Positions 16,951 to 25,383 of a stretch of DNA of 64,000 nucleotides are shown piece by piece (position 1 is the stretch's first letter; every line of letters begins with the position of its first letter). The stretch lies in contig NZ_AUJI01000014.1 of the NCBI RefSeq assembly GCF_000424145.1, positions 56,636 to 120,635 of the forward strand, read 5' to 3'. A program made the translations under genes and the position numbers. Source of the stretch: Butyrivibrio sp. AC2005. Lineage in GTDB: Bacteria; Bacillota; Clostridia; Lachnospirales; Lachnospiraceae. The notes below the pieces were generated by a model. The model was not told the origin of the DNA, ran no database searches, and worked only from the letters and a program-made list of their open reading frames with translations.

Positions 16951-17676
16951 TCAATCATTCAGAATTCTCCGTGCGTTCTCCACACGCTCAGGACTTGGAG
17001 CCTCTACTCCTTCGAGCTGATATGGAATTCCAAGCTCTTCCCACTTAAATTGTCCCAAGGAGTGATAAGGAAGTACATCTACTCTCTGTACATTTCCCAG
17101 AGTGTCGATAAATTCCCTGGTCTTCTCAAGATATTCATCCTTATCGGTAATTCCCGGAACCAGTACATGTCTTATCCAGACAGGTTTTCTTATCTCTGAT
17201 AAAAACTTAAGGCAGTCCTTAATGTTCCCGTTTGGCTTACCTGTAAGCTTGATGTGCTCATCATTATCGATGTGCTTAATGTCTACCAGAAGCAGATCCG
17301 TGTACTCCATGAGCTCTTTGAACTTTGAAAAGAAAGGCTCCTCTCTGGTAAAGGGTTCTGCTGCCGTATCAATGCAGGTATTTATACCGCGGGCCTTCGC
17401 TTCCTTAAAAAGCTCCAGGAGGAAGTCTATCTGAAGCAGCGGTTCTCCACCACTTACAGTGATTCCGCCTTCCTCTCCCCAGTAGCTTTTGTATCTCTCT
17501 GCTTTATTTAGGAGTTCATCTACGCTGCGAAGATCTGTCGTCTCCGGATTCCAGGTGTCTGCGTTGTGGCAGTATTTGCACCTGAGATTACAGCCTTTTA
17601 AAAATATGATAAAACGAACCCCCGGCCCATCTACTGAGCCGAAGGTTTCTATTGAGTGAATTCTTCCTTGTGTCAT
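16951..17676 (-). CDS. pflA: Pyruvate formate-lyase-activating enzyme
   Basis: A 241-residue radical SAM enzyme that installs the glycyl radical on PflB. The cluster motif is CNLRCKYC (C-x3-C-x2-C, about residues 30-37), followed by the SAM-binding GGEP-containing segment TVSGGEPLLQ. Full length. The ATG shares one base with the hypB stop (TAATG), so translation is coupled. It is transcribed after the Na/Pi cotransporter and hypB rather than with pflB. Confidence 0.96.
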   Translation of the reverse strand: MTQGRIHSIETFGSVDGPGVRFIIFLKGCNLRCKYCHNADTWNPETTDLRSVDELLNKAERYKSYWGEEGGITVSGGEPLLQIDFLLELFKEAKARGINTCIDTAAEPFTREEPFFSKFKELMEYTDLLLVDIKHIDNDEHIKLTGKPNGNIKDCLKFLSEIRKPVWIRHVLVPGITDKDEYLEKTREFIDTLGNVQRVDVLPYHSLGQFKWEELGIPYQLEGVEAPSPERVENARRILND

Positions 17677-18341
17677 TATTTCTTCCAGTCCTCAACCTGA
17701 GCGCTTAACCATTCTGCAAATTTGTCAACACCCTCGCCGGTCTTTGCACAAATCGGAATGATCTCAGCCTTGGGATTTCTCATGTGAATATATTCCTTGC
17801 ATTTTTCAAGATCAAAATCAAAGTAAGGCGCAACATCAATCTTGTTGATAAGGACCATATCACAGATGCTGAACATAAGAGGATACTTAAGGGGCTTGTC
17901 ATGTCCTTCAGGTACTGAAAGGATCATGGCGTTCTTGGATGCTCCTGTATCGAACTCAGCCGGGCATACAAGGTTTCCGACATTCTCAAGGATAGCAAGC
18001 TCTACATCACCCTCAACAAGAGCATCAAGGCCCTGTCTGGTCATATCTGCATCAAGGTGGCACATTCCGCCTGTGTGAAGCTGTATTGCCTTCACTCCAG
18101 TCTCAGCGATTTTCTTGGCATCAACATCAGAATCGATATCTGCTTCCATGACACCAATCTTATATTTGTCCTTAAGGGCTGCTATTGTAGCCTTTAGTGT
18201 TGTTGTTTTTCCCGATCCGGGTGATGACATGAGATTCAGAAGGAAAATCCCCTTGTCCTTAAGCTCTTTTCTAAGAAGCTCTGCTCTCTCATCATTACTC
18301 TCAAATACGCTTCTTTTTAATTCGATAACTCTTGTACTCAT
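17676..18341 (-). CDS. hypB: Hydrogenase/urease nickel incorporation GTPase HypB
   Basis: A 221-residue SIMIBI-class GTPase delivering nickel to [NiFe]-hydrogenase. It has the Walker A SSPGSGKTT, the conserved ENVGNLVCPAEFDTG motif with the metal-binding Cys, and the NKID guanine-specificity motif. The His-rich N-terminal stretch of some HypB proteins is absent. It overlaps pflA by one base. No other hyp gene or hydrogenase is in the window, so its partner HypA and client must be elsewhere or the protein has another role. The operon placement with pflA is unexpected. Confidence 0.92.
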   Translation of the reverse strand: MSTRVIELKRSVFESNDERAELLRKELKDKGIFLLNLMSSPGSGKTTTLKATIAALKDKYKIGVMEADIDSDVDAKKIAETGVKAIQLHTGGMCHLDADMTRQGLDALVEGDVELAILENVGNLVCPAEFDTGASKNAMILSVPEGHDKPLKYPLMFSICDMVLINKIDVAPYFDFDLEKCKEYIHMRNPKAEIIPICAKTGEGVDKFAEWLSAQVEDWKK

Positions 18342-18342
18342 A

Positions 18343-20385
18343 TTATTCCTTTTCCTTTTTATCTTTCTTTACTTTTTCCTTGCTTTTATCTTTTTTGCTT
18401 TTTTCCTTGTCCTTGGACTTCTCTTTTCCTTTTATCTTGTCCTTAACCTTCTCAGCAAGCTTATCCTTCTTTGATACTCCGGCAGCTTCCATTGCCTCGT
18501 CGATTATTTCCCTGTCATCGTCATTCATGATACTTACTATAGTTTCATGATTTTCCACAAATGAAAGATCTATTTCTTCCTCATCTTCGAAGCCCTTCTT
18601 CATTGCAGGAAGCCTATACTTTCTCTCATAAAGATCAACGGCAATCTCAAATTCCTGATTTTTCTCTTCCTTAAGATGCTCTATATATTCGTGAGTATCA
18701 AACAATCCCTCACTGACCTCCAGAAGACATACTGCGATATTACTACAGTGATCGGCTATTCTCTCATAATCCGTACCCAGCTCTGACAGGCTAAAGCCCA
18801 TATCTATGGTACATTTTCCTTTACGAAGACGTCTTACATGTCTTCTCTTAACCTCCATGTTGAGTCCGTCAATTACTTCTTCAAGAGGCTCTACTGATTT
18901 CGCAAGCTTAAGATCCTGATTCTGGAATGACTGAAATGCCAGATCAACGATTTCCTTTACCGCATTGGAGAATATCCTGATTTCCTCACTTGCCTTTGAT
19001 GAAAAGTGCTCATTCTTATCCTTCATATTGCGGGCAATCTGGGCAATATTCAATGAGTGATCACTTATTCTCTCAAAATCTGTCATACAATGAAGAATTA
19101 TTGACAGTGTTCTTGAATCCGTCTCAGCAAGATGATGATTGTTAATCTGCATCAAATAAGTTCCCAGCTGATCTTCATAACGGTCAACCTTCTCCTCAAG
19201 GCGCCTAACCTCATCAGCCTTGTCGGAGTCATAATCCTCAAGCAGCGGAATTGCCTTTTCAAGTCCCTCTCTCGCAAAGTCAGCCATATCCATGGCAACC
19301 TGCTTCGCCTGTTCAAGTGCGAAGGGCGGGTTTGAAAGGAAACGTGGATCCAGCTTTGTGATGCCCTGCATCTCCTCCTGCTCTTCTCTTTCCTTATCGT
19401 CAATCGGTATGGAAGCAAGTGCCATCTTAACCAAAAGTCCTGAGAAAGGAAGCATAAGAGGTGTCGCAACAAGATTGATCAATGTATGAATGGAAGCTAT
19501 TCCAACCATTCCGGCTTCATGATCCATAAATGCGAAATGAACAAAACTATGTACAGCATAGAATATTATCATGAAGGACACCGCTTTTATCACATTGAAA
19601 TACAAATGCATAAGAGCGGTTCTCTTACCGTTTTTATTAGCTCCAAGCGATGAAAGAATCGCTGTGATACAGGTACCAACCTCAGCACCTACAACTACAG
19701 GGAGCGCTACGCTGTACGGTATATGAACTGATGCCGCCAAAGCCTGCATGATACCGATTGTTCCGGCAGAGCTCTGTATTACCATTGTAAAAAATACACC
19801 GACCATGAATCCGATTGCAGGATTACTGAAGGTCATGAGAATATTCTGAAAGTCCTTGTCATTCTTAAGGGGAGAAACAGCATCTGACATCATGCTCATT
19901 CCGAACATAAGCACAGAAAAACCAATGAGAATCAAACCGATATTATTCTTTTTATCGCTCTTTGAAAACATGTAAAGAACGATACCTATAATAGCCAAAA
20001 ACGGGGTAAATGACGTAGGTTTTAAAAGATTGATAAGAAAATTATCACTGCTGATGGCATTCAAGCTGAGCAGCCATGCTGTAAATGTTGTACCGAGGTT
20101 AGCACCGAGAATAACATTTACTGCCTCTTTTAATGTCATGATTCCTGAATTAACAAGACCGACAACCATTACGGTTGATGCTGACGAAGACTGAACCAGT
20201 GCAGTGACTCCTACACCGAAAAGATATGCAATGATCGGATGACTGATCACCTTACTCAGCGCAGCCTCCAACTTACCGCCGGCTGCCTTGGTGAGTCCGC
20301 CACTCATTACATTCATACCATACATAAACAGAGCCAGGCCGCCGAGCAGCCCTGCAATTAGCGAAAATAAATCCATTGAATTCAT
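18343..20385 (-). CDS. Na+/phosphate cotransporter with PhoU-like domain and Lys-rich tail
   Basis: A 680-residue NptA/YjbB-type protein. Two Na/Pi-cotransporter repeats are seen with QSSSASTVMVVG (first) and QSSAGTIGIMQAL (second), about eight to nine membrane helices to residue 335. A cytoplasmic PhoU-like helical domain (about 350-560) follows. The last 45 residues are almost only Lys, Glu, Asp and Ser, an extension absent from the paralogue at 60.3 kb. Start ATG follows AGGAGGTATGG. It heads the operon with hypB, 1 nt away. Phosphate import is the usual assignment; direction and ion are inferred. Confidence 0.88.
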   Translation of the reverse strand: MNSMDLFSLIAGLLGGLALFMYGMNVMSGGLTKAAGGKLEAALSKVISHPIIAYLFGVGVTALVQSSSASTVMVVGLVNSGIMTLKEAVNVILGANLGTTFTAWLLSLNAISSDNFLINLLKPTSFTPFLAIIGIVLYMFSKSDKKNNIGLILIGFSVLMFGMSMMSDAVSPLKNDKDFQNILMTFSNPAIGFMVGVFFTMVIQSSAGTIGIMQALAASVHIPYSVALPVVVGAEVGTCITAILSSLGANKNGKRTALMHLYFNVIKAVSFMIIFYAVHSFVHFAFMDHEAGMVGIASIHTLINLVATPLMLPFSGLLVKMALASIPIDDKEREEQEEMQGITKLDPRFLSNPPFALEQAKQVAMDMADFAREGLEKAIPLLEDYDSDKADEVRRLEEKVDRYEDQLGTYLMQINNHHLAETDSRTLSIILHCMTDFERISDHSLNIAQIARNMKDKNEHFSSKASEEIRIFSNAVKEIVDLAFQSFQNQDLKLAKSVEPLEEVIDGLNMEVKRRHVRRLRKGKCTIDMGFSLSELGTDYERIADHCSNIAVCLLEVSEGLFDTHEYIEHLKEEKNQEFEIAVDLYERKYRLPAMKKGFEDEEEIDLSFVENHETIVSIMNDDDREIIDEAMEAAGVSKKDKLAEKVKDKIKGKEKSKDKEKSKKDKSKEKVKKDKKEKE

Positions 20386-20462
20386 CCATACCTCCTAAAC
20401 ATCCTGGGTACTACGTAATATTTTTCCTCTTCTTCACAAAATGTATGGTAACTGAAAAAAAA

Positions 20463-21407
20463 TCAAATATCAAGCACCATTCTGATATATTTGCCAAACT
20501 TCGCCTCGGAAGGCGCAACTTTCATACCGTCATGATACTCTTCTCCATATATATTTTCCTCTATGTCAACCTCTTCAATTTTCTCAAATCCGAGCTTTTC
20601 ACACAGGTGTATTGAAACTGCATTTTCCGCTTTGACAAAGGTCTGAACCTTTTCAAACTGCAAAACCTGCTTCCCGTAGTCAAGAACTGCACTACATACT
20701 TCGTAGGCATAGCCCTGCCTTTGAAATTCCGTGCCAATTAAAAATCCCAACTCAATATCATCAAAGCCATTCCGGACACTGAAACCGGCCCGTCCTATAA
20801 CCCTTCCGTCGTCCCTTCTGATAACAGTCCATGTACCAAAGCCCAATAGTCCATATACTTTTTCGATATAGTCTCTGGTATACTTTTTCTCATCCTCGGG
20901 ATTTTTGAAAAGCCCCTCCATGTACCTGGTCATCTCGGGATCTGCATATATCCTGTAGAAATCATCCACATCCTCAACCGTGGTCTCACGTATGAGACAT
21001 CTTTTTGTTTTCAGAATTTCCCATGGAAGATGGGCATATCTCTGATATGCTTTCTCGTAAGAATCCCTGGCTATCTCTTCTATATCCGTGAAAACATATT
21101 TTAACCCGGCAAAAGACTCTGAGCGGTTTTCATCATGCCAAATCCCCACTACATAATAGCCTCTCTTAATAAGCTCATCAGCCATCTCTGTGGAGTCTGA
21201 AACAATGAGCATATCTTCGAGTTTTCTGTTTCCGAGCCTTGGCCATAGCCATCTGAATATGCGATTCTCCTCCTGCCCTTCATTTTGAGGCATCATGATT
21301 TCGCATATAAAGCCTTCTTCCTCCAGATACTCTGTCGCACTATTTATTTTTTTCCCGACGGCTTTACCCGGTCTTCTTTTTAAGCAAAAAATGATTTCCC
21401 TTAACAA
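20463..21407 (-). CDS. GNAT-family N-acetyltransferase with N-terminal Rossmann-like domain
   Basis: A 314-residue two-part protein. Residues 1-115 contain a Rossmann-like pattern (LIVSDSTEMADELIKRGY, then GLKYVFTDIEEI) resembling the tail of HAD-like domains. Residues 130-310 are a RimJ/RimL-type GNAT domain with R-E-T-T-V-E-D at its start and the acetyl-CoA loop FQRQGYAYE. The start is TTG behind AGG with long spacing, so the exact start is uncertain; an in-frame ATG lies at 21296. It is divergent from the cyclophilin gene. Substrate unknown. Confidence 0.75.
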   Translation of the reverse strand: MLREIIFCLKRRPGKAVGKKINSATEYLEEEGFICEIMMPQNEGQEENRIFRWLWPRLGNRKLEDMLIVSDSTEMADELIKRGYYVVGIWHDENRSESFAGLKYVFTDIEEIARDSYEKAYQRYAHLPWEILKTKRCLIRETTVEDVDDFYRIYADPEMTRYMEGLFKNPEDEKKYTRDYIEKVYGLLGFGTWTVIRRDDGRVIGRAGFSVRNGFDDIELGFLIGTEFQRQGYAYEVCSAVLDYGKQVLQFEKVQTFVKAENAVSIHLCEKLGFEKIEEVDIEENIYGEEYHDGMKVAPSEAKFGKYIRMVLDI

Positions 21408-21519
21408 CTTTTATATACCTCATGTATATTGTATAATTAATCGCGGTTTTCTACCACGAAAAACCGTAAATAGTAACAAAATTTCATTTTTTCACAAAAG
21501 AAATAATAAGGAGATAATA

Positions 21520-22050
21520 ATGGCTGAAAACAAAAACCCGATAGTAACTATCACAATGAAGGATGGCGGTGTTATCAAGGCTGAGCTTTACCCCGAAATC
21601 GCCCCCAACACAGTTAACAATTTCATTTCTCTTATCAATCACAATTTTTACGACGGAGTTATCTTCCATCGCGTAATTAAGGGCTTTATGCTTCAGGGCG
21701 GCGATCCCGACGGCACAGGAATGGGCGGCCCGGGCTATTCAATCAAGGGCGAATTCTCTCAGAACGGCTTTGAGAACAATCTTCTTCACACAGAGGGTGT
21801 CCTTTCCATGGCCCGCACTCAGATTCCCGATTCAGCAGGCTCACAATTCTTTATCATGCACAAGAATGCTCCTCATCTTGATGGTGCTTATGCCGCTTTC
21901 GGTAAAGTAACAGAGGGTATGGACGTAGTAAATAAGATTGCGGAAACAGAAACTGACTGGATGGACAGACCTACTACAGATCAGGTTATGGAAACAGTTA
22001 CAGTCGAAACCTTTGGCGTGGATTATCCCGAGCCGGAAATAATTGATTAA
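21520..22050 (+). CDS. Peptidyl-prolyl cis-trans isomerase, cyclophilin type
   Basis: A 176-residue cytoplasmic cyclophilin that speeds proline isomerisation during folding. The catalytic core FHRVIKGFMLQGGDPDGTG and the QFFI and HLDGAYAAFGKV motifs are intact. The frame is open further upstream, but the start chosen is the ATG at 21520, preceded by AAGGAGATAATA, because the upstream codons do not resemble the family. No signal peptide. A TATAAT at 21432-21437 is a likely -10 box. Confidence 0.93.
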   Translation: MAENKNPIVTITMKDGGVIKAELYPEIAPNTVNNFISLINHNFYDGVIFHRVIKGFMLQGGDPDGTGMGGPGYSIKGEFSQNGFENNLLHTEGVLSMARTQIPDSAGSQFFIMHKNAPHLDGAYAAFGKVTEGMDVVNKIAETETDWMDRPTTDQVMETVTVETFGVDYPEPEIID

Positions 22051-22070
22051 AGAACCCCTAAAAAGGGAGG

Positions 22071-22100
22071 AAGCCAAGCAAGTTACAACTTGCTTGGCTT
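22071..22100. terminator. 14-bp perfect palindrome after the cyclophilin gene
   Basis: AAGCCAAGCAAGTT and its exact inverse complement are separated by only AC. It is positioned like a terminator or 3-prime stabiliser but lacks a clear U-tract. Confidence 0.5.
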
Positions 22101-22216
22101 ATTATGAAAAAGTTAATTTTAATTGGTATTGCCTTTCTTCATCTGACATCTTTAGTATATCGAAAATATTTGTCCAAGAAATAATCTGGCGTTAATAGTC
22201 TTTAAACGTTTTATGA

Positions 22217-22249
22217 ACAAAAAATGAACGACCGGTATAGCGCCAATCG
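22217..22249 (-). terminator. Intrinsic terminator of the lipid kinase gene
   Basis: On the minus strand CGATTGG pairs with CCGGTCG (two wobbles) around 7 nt, followed by TTCATTTTTTG. Confidence 0.7.
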
Positions 22250-22263
22250 TCCATATAATTTCC

Positions 22264-23163
22264 CTACCTCTTGTCCGGCACAAGTATTGTCAGTGCCTTA
22301 TTCTCATTCCTTATGTCGACATATGTATGCTCGCCGCCAAATTCTCCATCTCTTGTCCAGGCTATACTTTCATCGGATTCAAATGTGACATGCCTTGTCT
22401 TAAAGCAGTACATTTGCTCTGTATCTATGTCTCTGTTAAGAAAAGCCGCCATCAGATTACTCATATCAAGCATGTTGTCAGGAAGCTTAACCAGCGTAAC
22501 CTCAAATACGCCATCATCAAGCTTTACATGTTTTCCCGTAATATCCTTAAATCCACCCACAGAGATTGAATTTGTGACCATTCCGAAAACAAAGTCATCC
22601 TCGATTACTTCCTCATCAGTAGTTACCTTAAGATGATAAGATCTGATCTCAGAAAGCCTTTTTGCACCTTCAAGTATGTAAGCCATATGTCCCAAAACAT
22701 TCTTTATGTCCTGTCTTGTAAGATATGAAACATCTGTGAATAGGCCAAATGCCGCTATATAGACGAAAATCTCGTCATTCATAACTCCAATATCACATTT
22801 ATATTCCTTCCCGTTTACAAGTGCTTCGGCAGAGGCATACATGGTTGAAGGTATCCCCAGACTCATGGCAAAGTCATTGGTTGATCCCGCAGGTACATAG
22901 CCTATCGGAATGCGTTTTTTTGACTTCCACATGCCGTTAACCACTTCATCGAGAGTACCATCCCCACCGCTGCAGGCCACAATATCGTACCTGCTTTCTC
23001 TGTTTTCCACAGCCATTGTGGCATCCCCGGCTTCCTGTGTGGGATGAACCGTTACTTCATAGCCAGCCTTAACAAATATATCTATTATATCCAATAAATT
23101 ACTTTTTATACGCTCCTTGCCTGCTTTAGGGTTATAGACAAACAGCATCCTCTTCTTGTTCAT
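22264..23163 (-). CDS. Diacylglycerol/lipid kinase family protein
   Basis: A 299-residue soluble kinase of the DagK/YegS family, probably phosphorylating diacylglycerol for phospholipid recycling. It shows the N-terminal FVYNPKAG, the nucleotide-binding SGGDGTLDEVVNG and GSTNDFAMSLGI motifs and the C-terminal beta-sandwich domain. The ATG follows GGGGAGGCTGT. It is a separate unit: the terminator of the whiA-crh operon lies just upstream and its own terminator downstream. Confidence 0.9.
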   Translation of the reverse strand: MNKKRMLFVYNPKAGKERIKSNLLDIIDIFVKAGYEVTVHPTQEAGDATMAVENRESRYDIVACSGGDGTLDEVVNGMWKSKKRIPIGYVPAGSTNDFAMSLGIPSTMYASAEALVNGKEYKCDIGVMNDEIFVYIAAFGLFTDVSYLTRQDIKNVLGHMAYILEGAKRLSEIRSYHLKVTTDEEVIEDDFVFGMVTNSISVGGFKDITGKHVKLDDGVFEVTLVKLPDNMLDMSNLMAAFLNRDIDTEQMYCFKTRHVTFESDESIAWTRDGEFGGEHTYVDIRNENKALTILVPDKR

Positions 23164-23200
23164 ACAGCCTCCCCAAAATAAAAAGCATTATCTACGAAAT

Positions 23201-23237
23201 AAAAACCGGTTACATCCATTATAATGAATGCAACCGG
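23201..23237 (-). terminator. Intrinsic terminator of the uvrC-to-crh operon
   Basis: On the minus strand CCGGTT and AACCGG close a long imperfect stem, followed by TTTTT. Confidence 0.8.
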
Positions 23238-23266
23238 GGCTTTCTACATATTTATTTTATTTAGTA

Positions 23267-23533
23267 TTAAGAAAGCTGCAGATTTCCAATCAGAAAACTC
23301 TCCATACCTGCAACTGCATCAGCCTCATCTGAGCCATCAGCAATTACTGTAACCTCTTCGCCACTGCTAAGGCTAAGCGTCATCATACCCATGATGCTCT
23401 TCGCATTAACCTTCTTAGACTGTGCCTCGATGTGCACTGTGCTGTCATAGCGGCTTGCAAGCTGAACCAACTCGGCAACCGGACGTGCCTCAAGTCCACC
23501 TGGAAGCTTGATTTCGATAGATTTTGTTATCAT
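23267..23533 (-). CDS. crh: Crh-like HPr-family protein with Glu at the His15 position
   Basis: An 88-residue HPr-fold protein. The motif is G-L-E-A-R-P instead of the G-L-H-A-R-P of HPr, so the phosphocarrier histidine is replaced by Glu and PTS phosphotransfer is excluded. The regulatory serine region KVNAKSIMGMM is intact, so HprK can phosphorylate it and it can act with CcpA in carbon catabolite control, as Crh does in Bacillus (which has Gln here). The ATG at 23533 follows AGGAGG with 5-6 nt spacing; the frame extends upstream but without a site. Position after whiA is the same as in Bacillus. Confidence 0.88.
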   Translation of the reverse strand: MITKSIEIKLPGGLEARPVAELVQLASRYDSTVHIEAQSKKVNAKSIMGMMTLSLSSGEEVTVIADGSDEADAVAGMESFLIGNLQLS

Positions 23534-23569
23534 AATTTCCTCCTCTAACTGCAGAAATCGCAGTGTCAC

Positions 23570-24514
23570 TCATTCTCGCAACCTCTCCGCGAGTTCACTG
23601 AGCTTTCTTAGCCTGTGATTAACACCTGACTTACCAACCGGCGGGTCAAGATATCTCCCAAGCTCTAACAATGTTGCATCCGGATATTGCAGCCTGACCC
23701 TGGCCATATCCTCAAGTCCCTTAGGGAGATTCTCAAATCCATAGTGATCTCTCAGATACAAGATATCAGTGGTCTGTCTCGATGCTGCATTGACTGTTTT
23801 TGTGATATTGGCAGTTTCACAGTTAACCCGTCTGTTAATGGAGTTGCGCATTTCCTTAACTATGCGTTCATTCTCCATATTCATCAGACTTACGGGAGCT
23901 TCCATGACATTAAGAAGATCAACAATTGCTGTACTCTCCTTAATATATACGACATAGTATTTTTTACGCATTACTATGCGCGCCTCTATGTCAAAGCTCT
24001 CAATCATCTGTTTCAGATCATCCGCAAACCTCTGCGATGTGCAGACGAACTCGAGATGATATGACTTACTGGGATCACTGACTGAGCCAATACATAAAAA
24101 CGTATCTCTCAAAAATGCCCTCTTGCAGCAAGACTGTCTGACAATTCTGTGACTTACGCCATCATTTGCAGTCCTGATATTATCATCGTCATCAACTATA
24201 TTAATTGACTTTAGTATAGAAGAAATCTCTTCTTTTCCCTGAAGAACAGGCACATATACCTTTCCTCCTGAGTGCATGGGCGGCACTTTATCAAGCACGC
24301 TAGCCTCTATATTAAATGCTTTTTTTAGTATTGTAAAGAACTTTCTGCCCTGAGCCTCCGCATCAGCCTGTAAAAACACAGTATACACGCCGTCTTCCGA
24401 CCTCGATACAGCTCCGCATCCAAGTAGCAAAGCCAGTAGCTCAGAAAGCCTGCAATGACGCGGAGATGCTATCTGTTTTGCAAGTTCACTTTTTACATCA
24501 CTTGAAAATGACAT
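23570..24514 (-). CDS. whiA: DNA-binding protein WhiA
   Basis: A protein of about 314 residues: an N-terminal homing-endonuclease-like WhiA domain (1-190) and a C-terminal HTH ending in GVNHRLRKLSELAERL. WhiA affects cell division and chromosome segregation in Firmicutes. The frame is open to GTG 24523 and ATG 24520, but the ATG at 24514 gives the family N-terminus M-S-F-S-S-D-V-K-S-E-L and stands 5 nt after AGGTGA. It follows rapZ immediately and precedes crh. Confidence 0.92.
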   Translation of the reverse strand: MSFSSDVKSELAKQIASPRHCRLSELLALLLGCGAVSRSEDGVYTVFLQADAEAQGRKFFTILKKAFNIEASVLDKVPPMHSGGKVYVPVLQGKEEISSILKSINIVDDDDNIRTANDGVSHRIVRQSCCKRAFLRDTFLCIGSVSDPSKSYHLEFVCTSQRFADDLKQMIESFDIEARIVMRKKYYVVYIKESTAIVDLLNVMEAPVSLMNMENERIVKEMRNSINRRVNCETANITKTVNAASRQTTDILYLRDHYGFENLPKGLEDMARVRLQYPDATLLELGRYLDPPVGKSGVNHRLRKLSELAERLRE

Positions 24515-24519
24515 AGGCA

Positions 24520-25383
24520 TCACCTGGCATGCTTCAAATCTCTATGATATTTCTTCACTCCGAAATTATCCGCTTCTTTTAATCTCTCATAAATCTCATT
24601 TGCAATAGTTACCGATCTGTGCTGGCCACCGGTACAGCCTATCGCTACTACCAGTTGATATTTTCCCTCATTAATATATCCGGGCATCAAAAACTCCAGC
24701 ATGTCCTTAAGCTTATCAAGGAACTGTCCGCACTCAGGAAAGCTTTTCACATAATCCTGAACCGGTTTATCATTTCCGGTAAGATGCTTAAGCTCATCAA
24801 TATAGAAAGGATTAGGCAAAAATCTCACATCAAAAACAAGATCGGCATCAGACGGGATACCATGCTTAAATCCAAAGGACAAAATAGTAACCATCAGGTT
24901 ATTGTGCTTTTCGTTAGCTACGAAAATTTTCTCCATCTCAGCCTTGAACTCTCTGGTGAGCAGCTGAGTTGTATCAATTATATAGTCTGCCTGACTCCTG
25001 ATCTGTGCAAGGAGTTCTCTCTCCTTAATAATTCCGTCCTCAATTCTTCCATCAGGTGACAGAGGATGGCGTCTTCTTGTCTCTTTGTACCTCTTAACAA
25101 GAACAGCATCCGAACATTCCAGGAAAAGAACCTCCACAGGAAGTCCCCTCTTTCGGAGTTCCTCTATTACTCTCGGAGCCTCCTCAAATTTCTGTCCGGA
25201 TCTTACATCCAGTCCCAGTGCAACCTTTTGCACCTCACTGTCAGGAAGGGTGATAAGTTCAGCAAATTTCTCAAATAAGCCCGGGGGCAGATTATCAACA
25301 CAGTAAAATCCTGCATCCTCAAGCATATGGATTGCCGTGGACTTTCCACCGCCACTCATTCCCGTAACAATAACGATTCTCAT
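24520..25383 (-). CDS. rapZ: RNase adapter protein RapZ (YvcJ)
   Basis: A 287-residue P-loop protein with Walker A GMSGGGKST and the C-terminal GCTGGQHRSV motif. RapZ/YvcJ binds nucleotides and, in enterobacteria, senses glucosamine-6-phosphate to control GlmS; in Bacillus it affects competence. It overlaps murB by 4 nt and its stop overlaps the alternative GTG start of whiA. The order murB-rapZ-whiA-crh supports the call. Confidence 0.95.
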   Translation of the reverse strand: MRIVIVTGMSGGGKSTAIHMLEDAGFYCVDNLPPGLFEKFAELITLPDSEVQKVALGLDVRSGQKFEEAPRVIEELRKRGLPVEVLFLECSDAVLVKRYKETRRRHPLSPDGRIEDGIIKERELLAQIRSQADYIIDTTQLLTREFKAEMEKIFVANEKHNNLMVTILSFGFKHGIPSDADLVFDVRFLPNPFYIDELKHLTGNDKPVQDYVKSFPECGQFLDKLKDMLEFLMPGYINEGKYQLVVAIGCTGGQHRSVTIANEIYERLKEADNFGVKKYHRDLKHAR

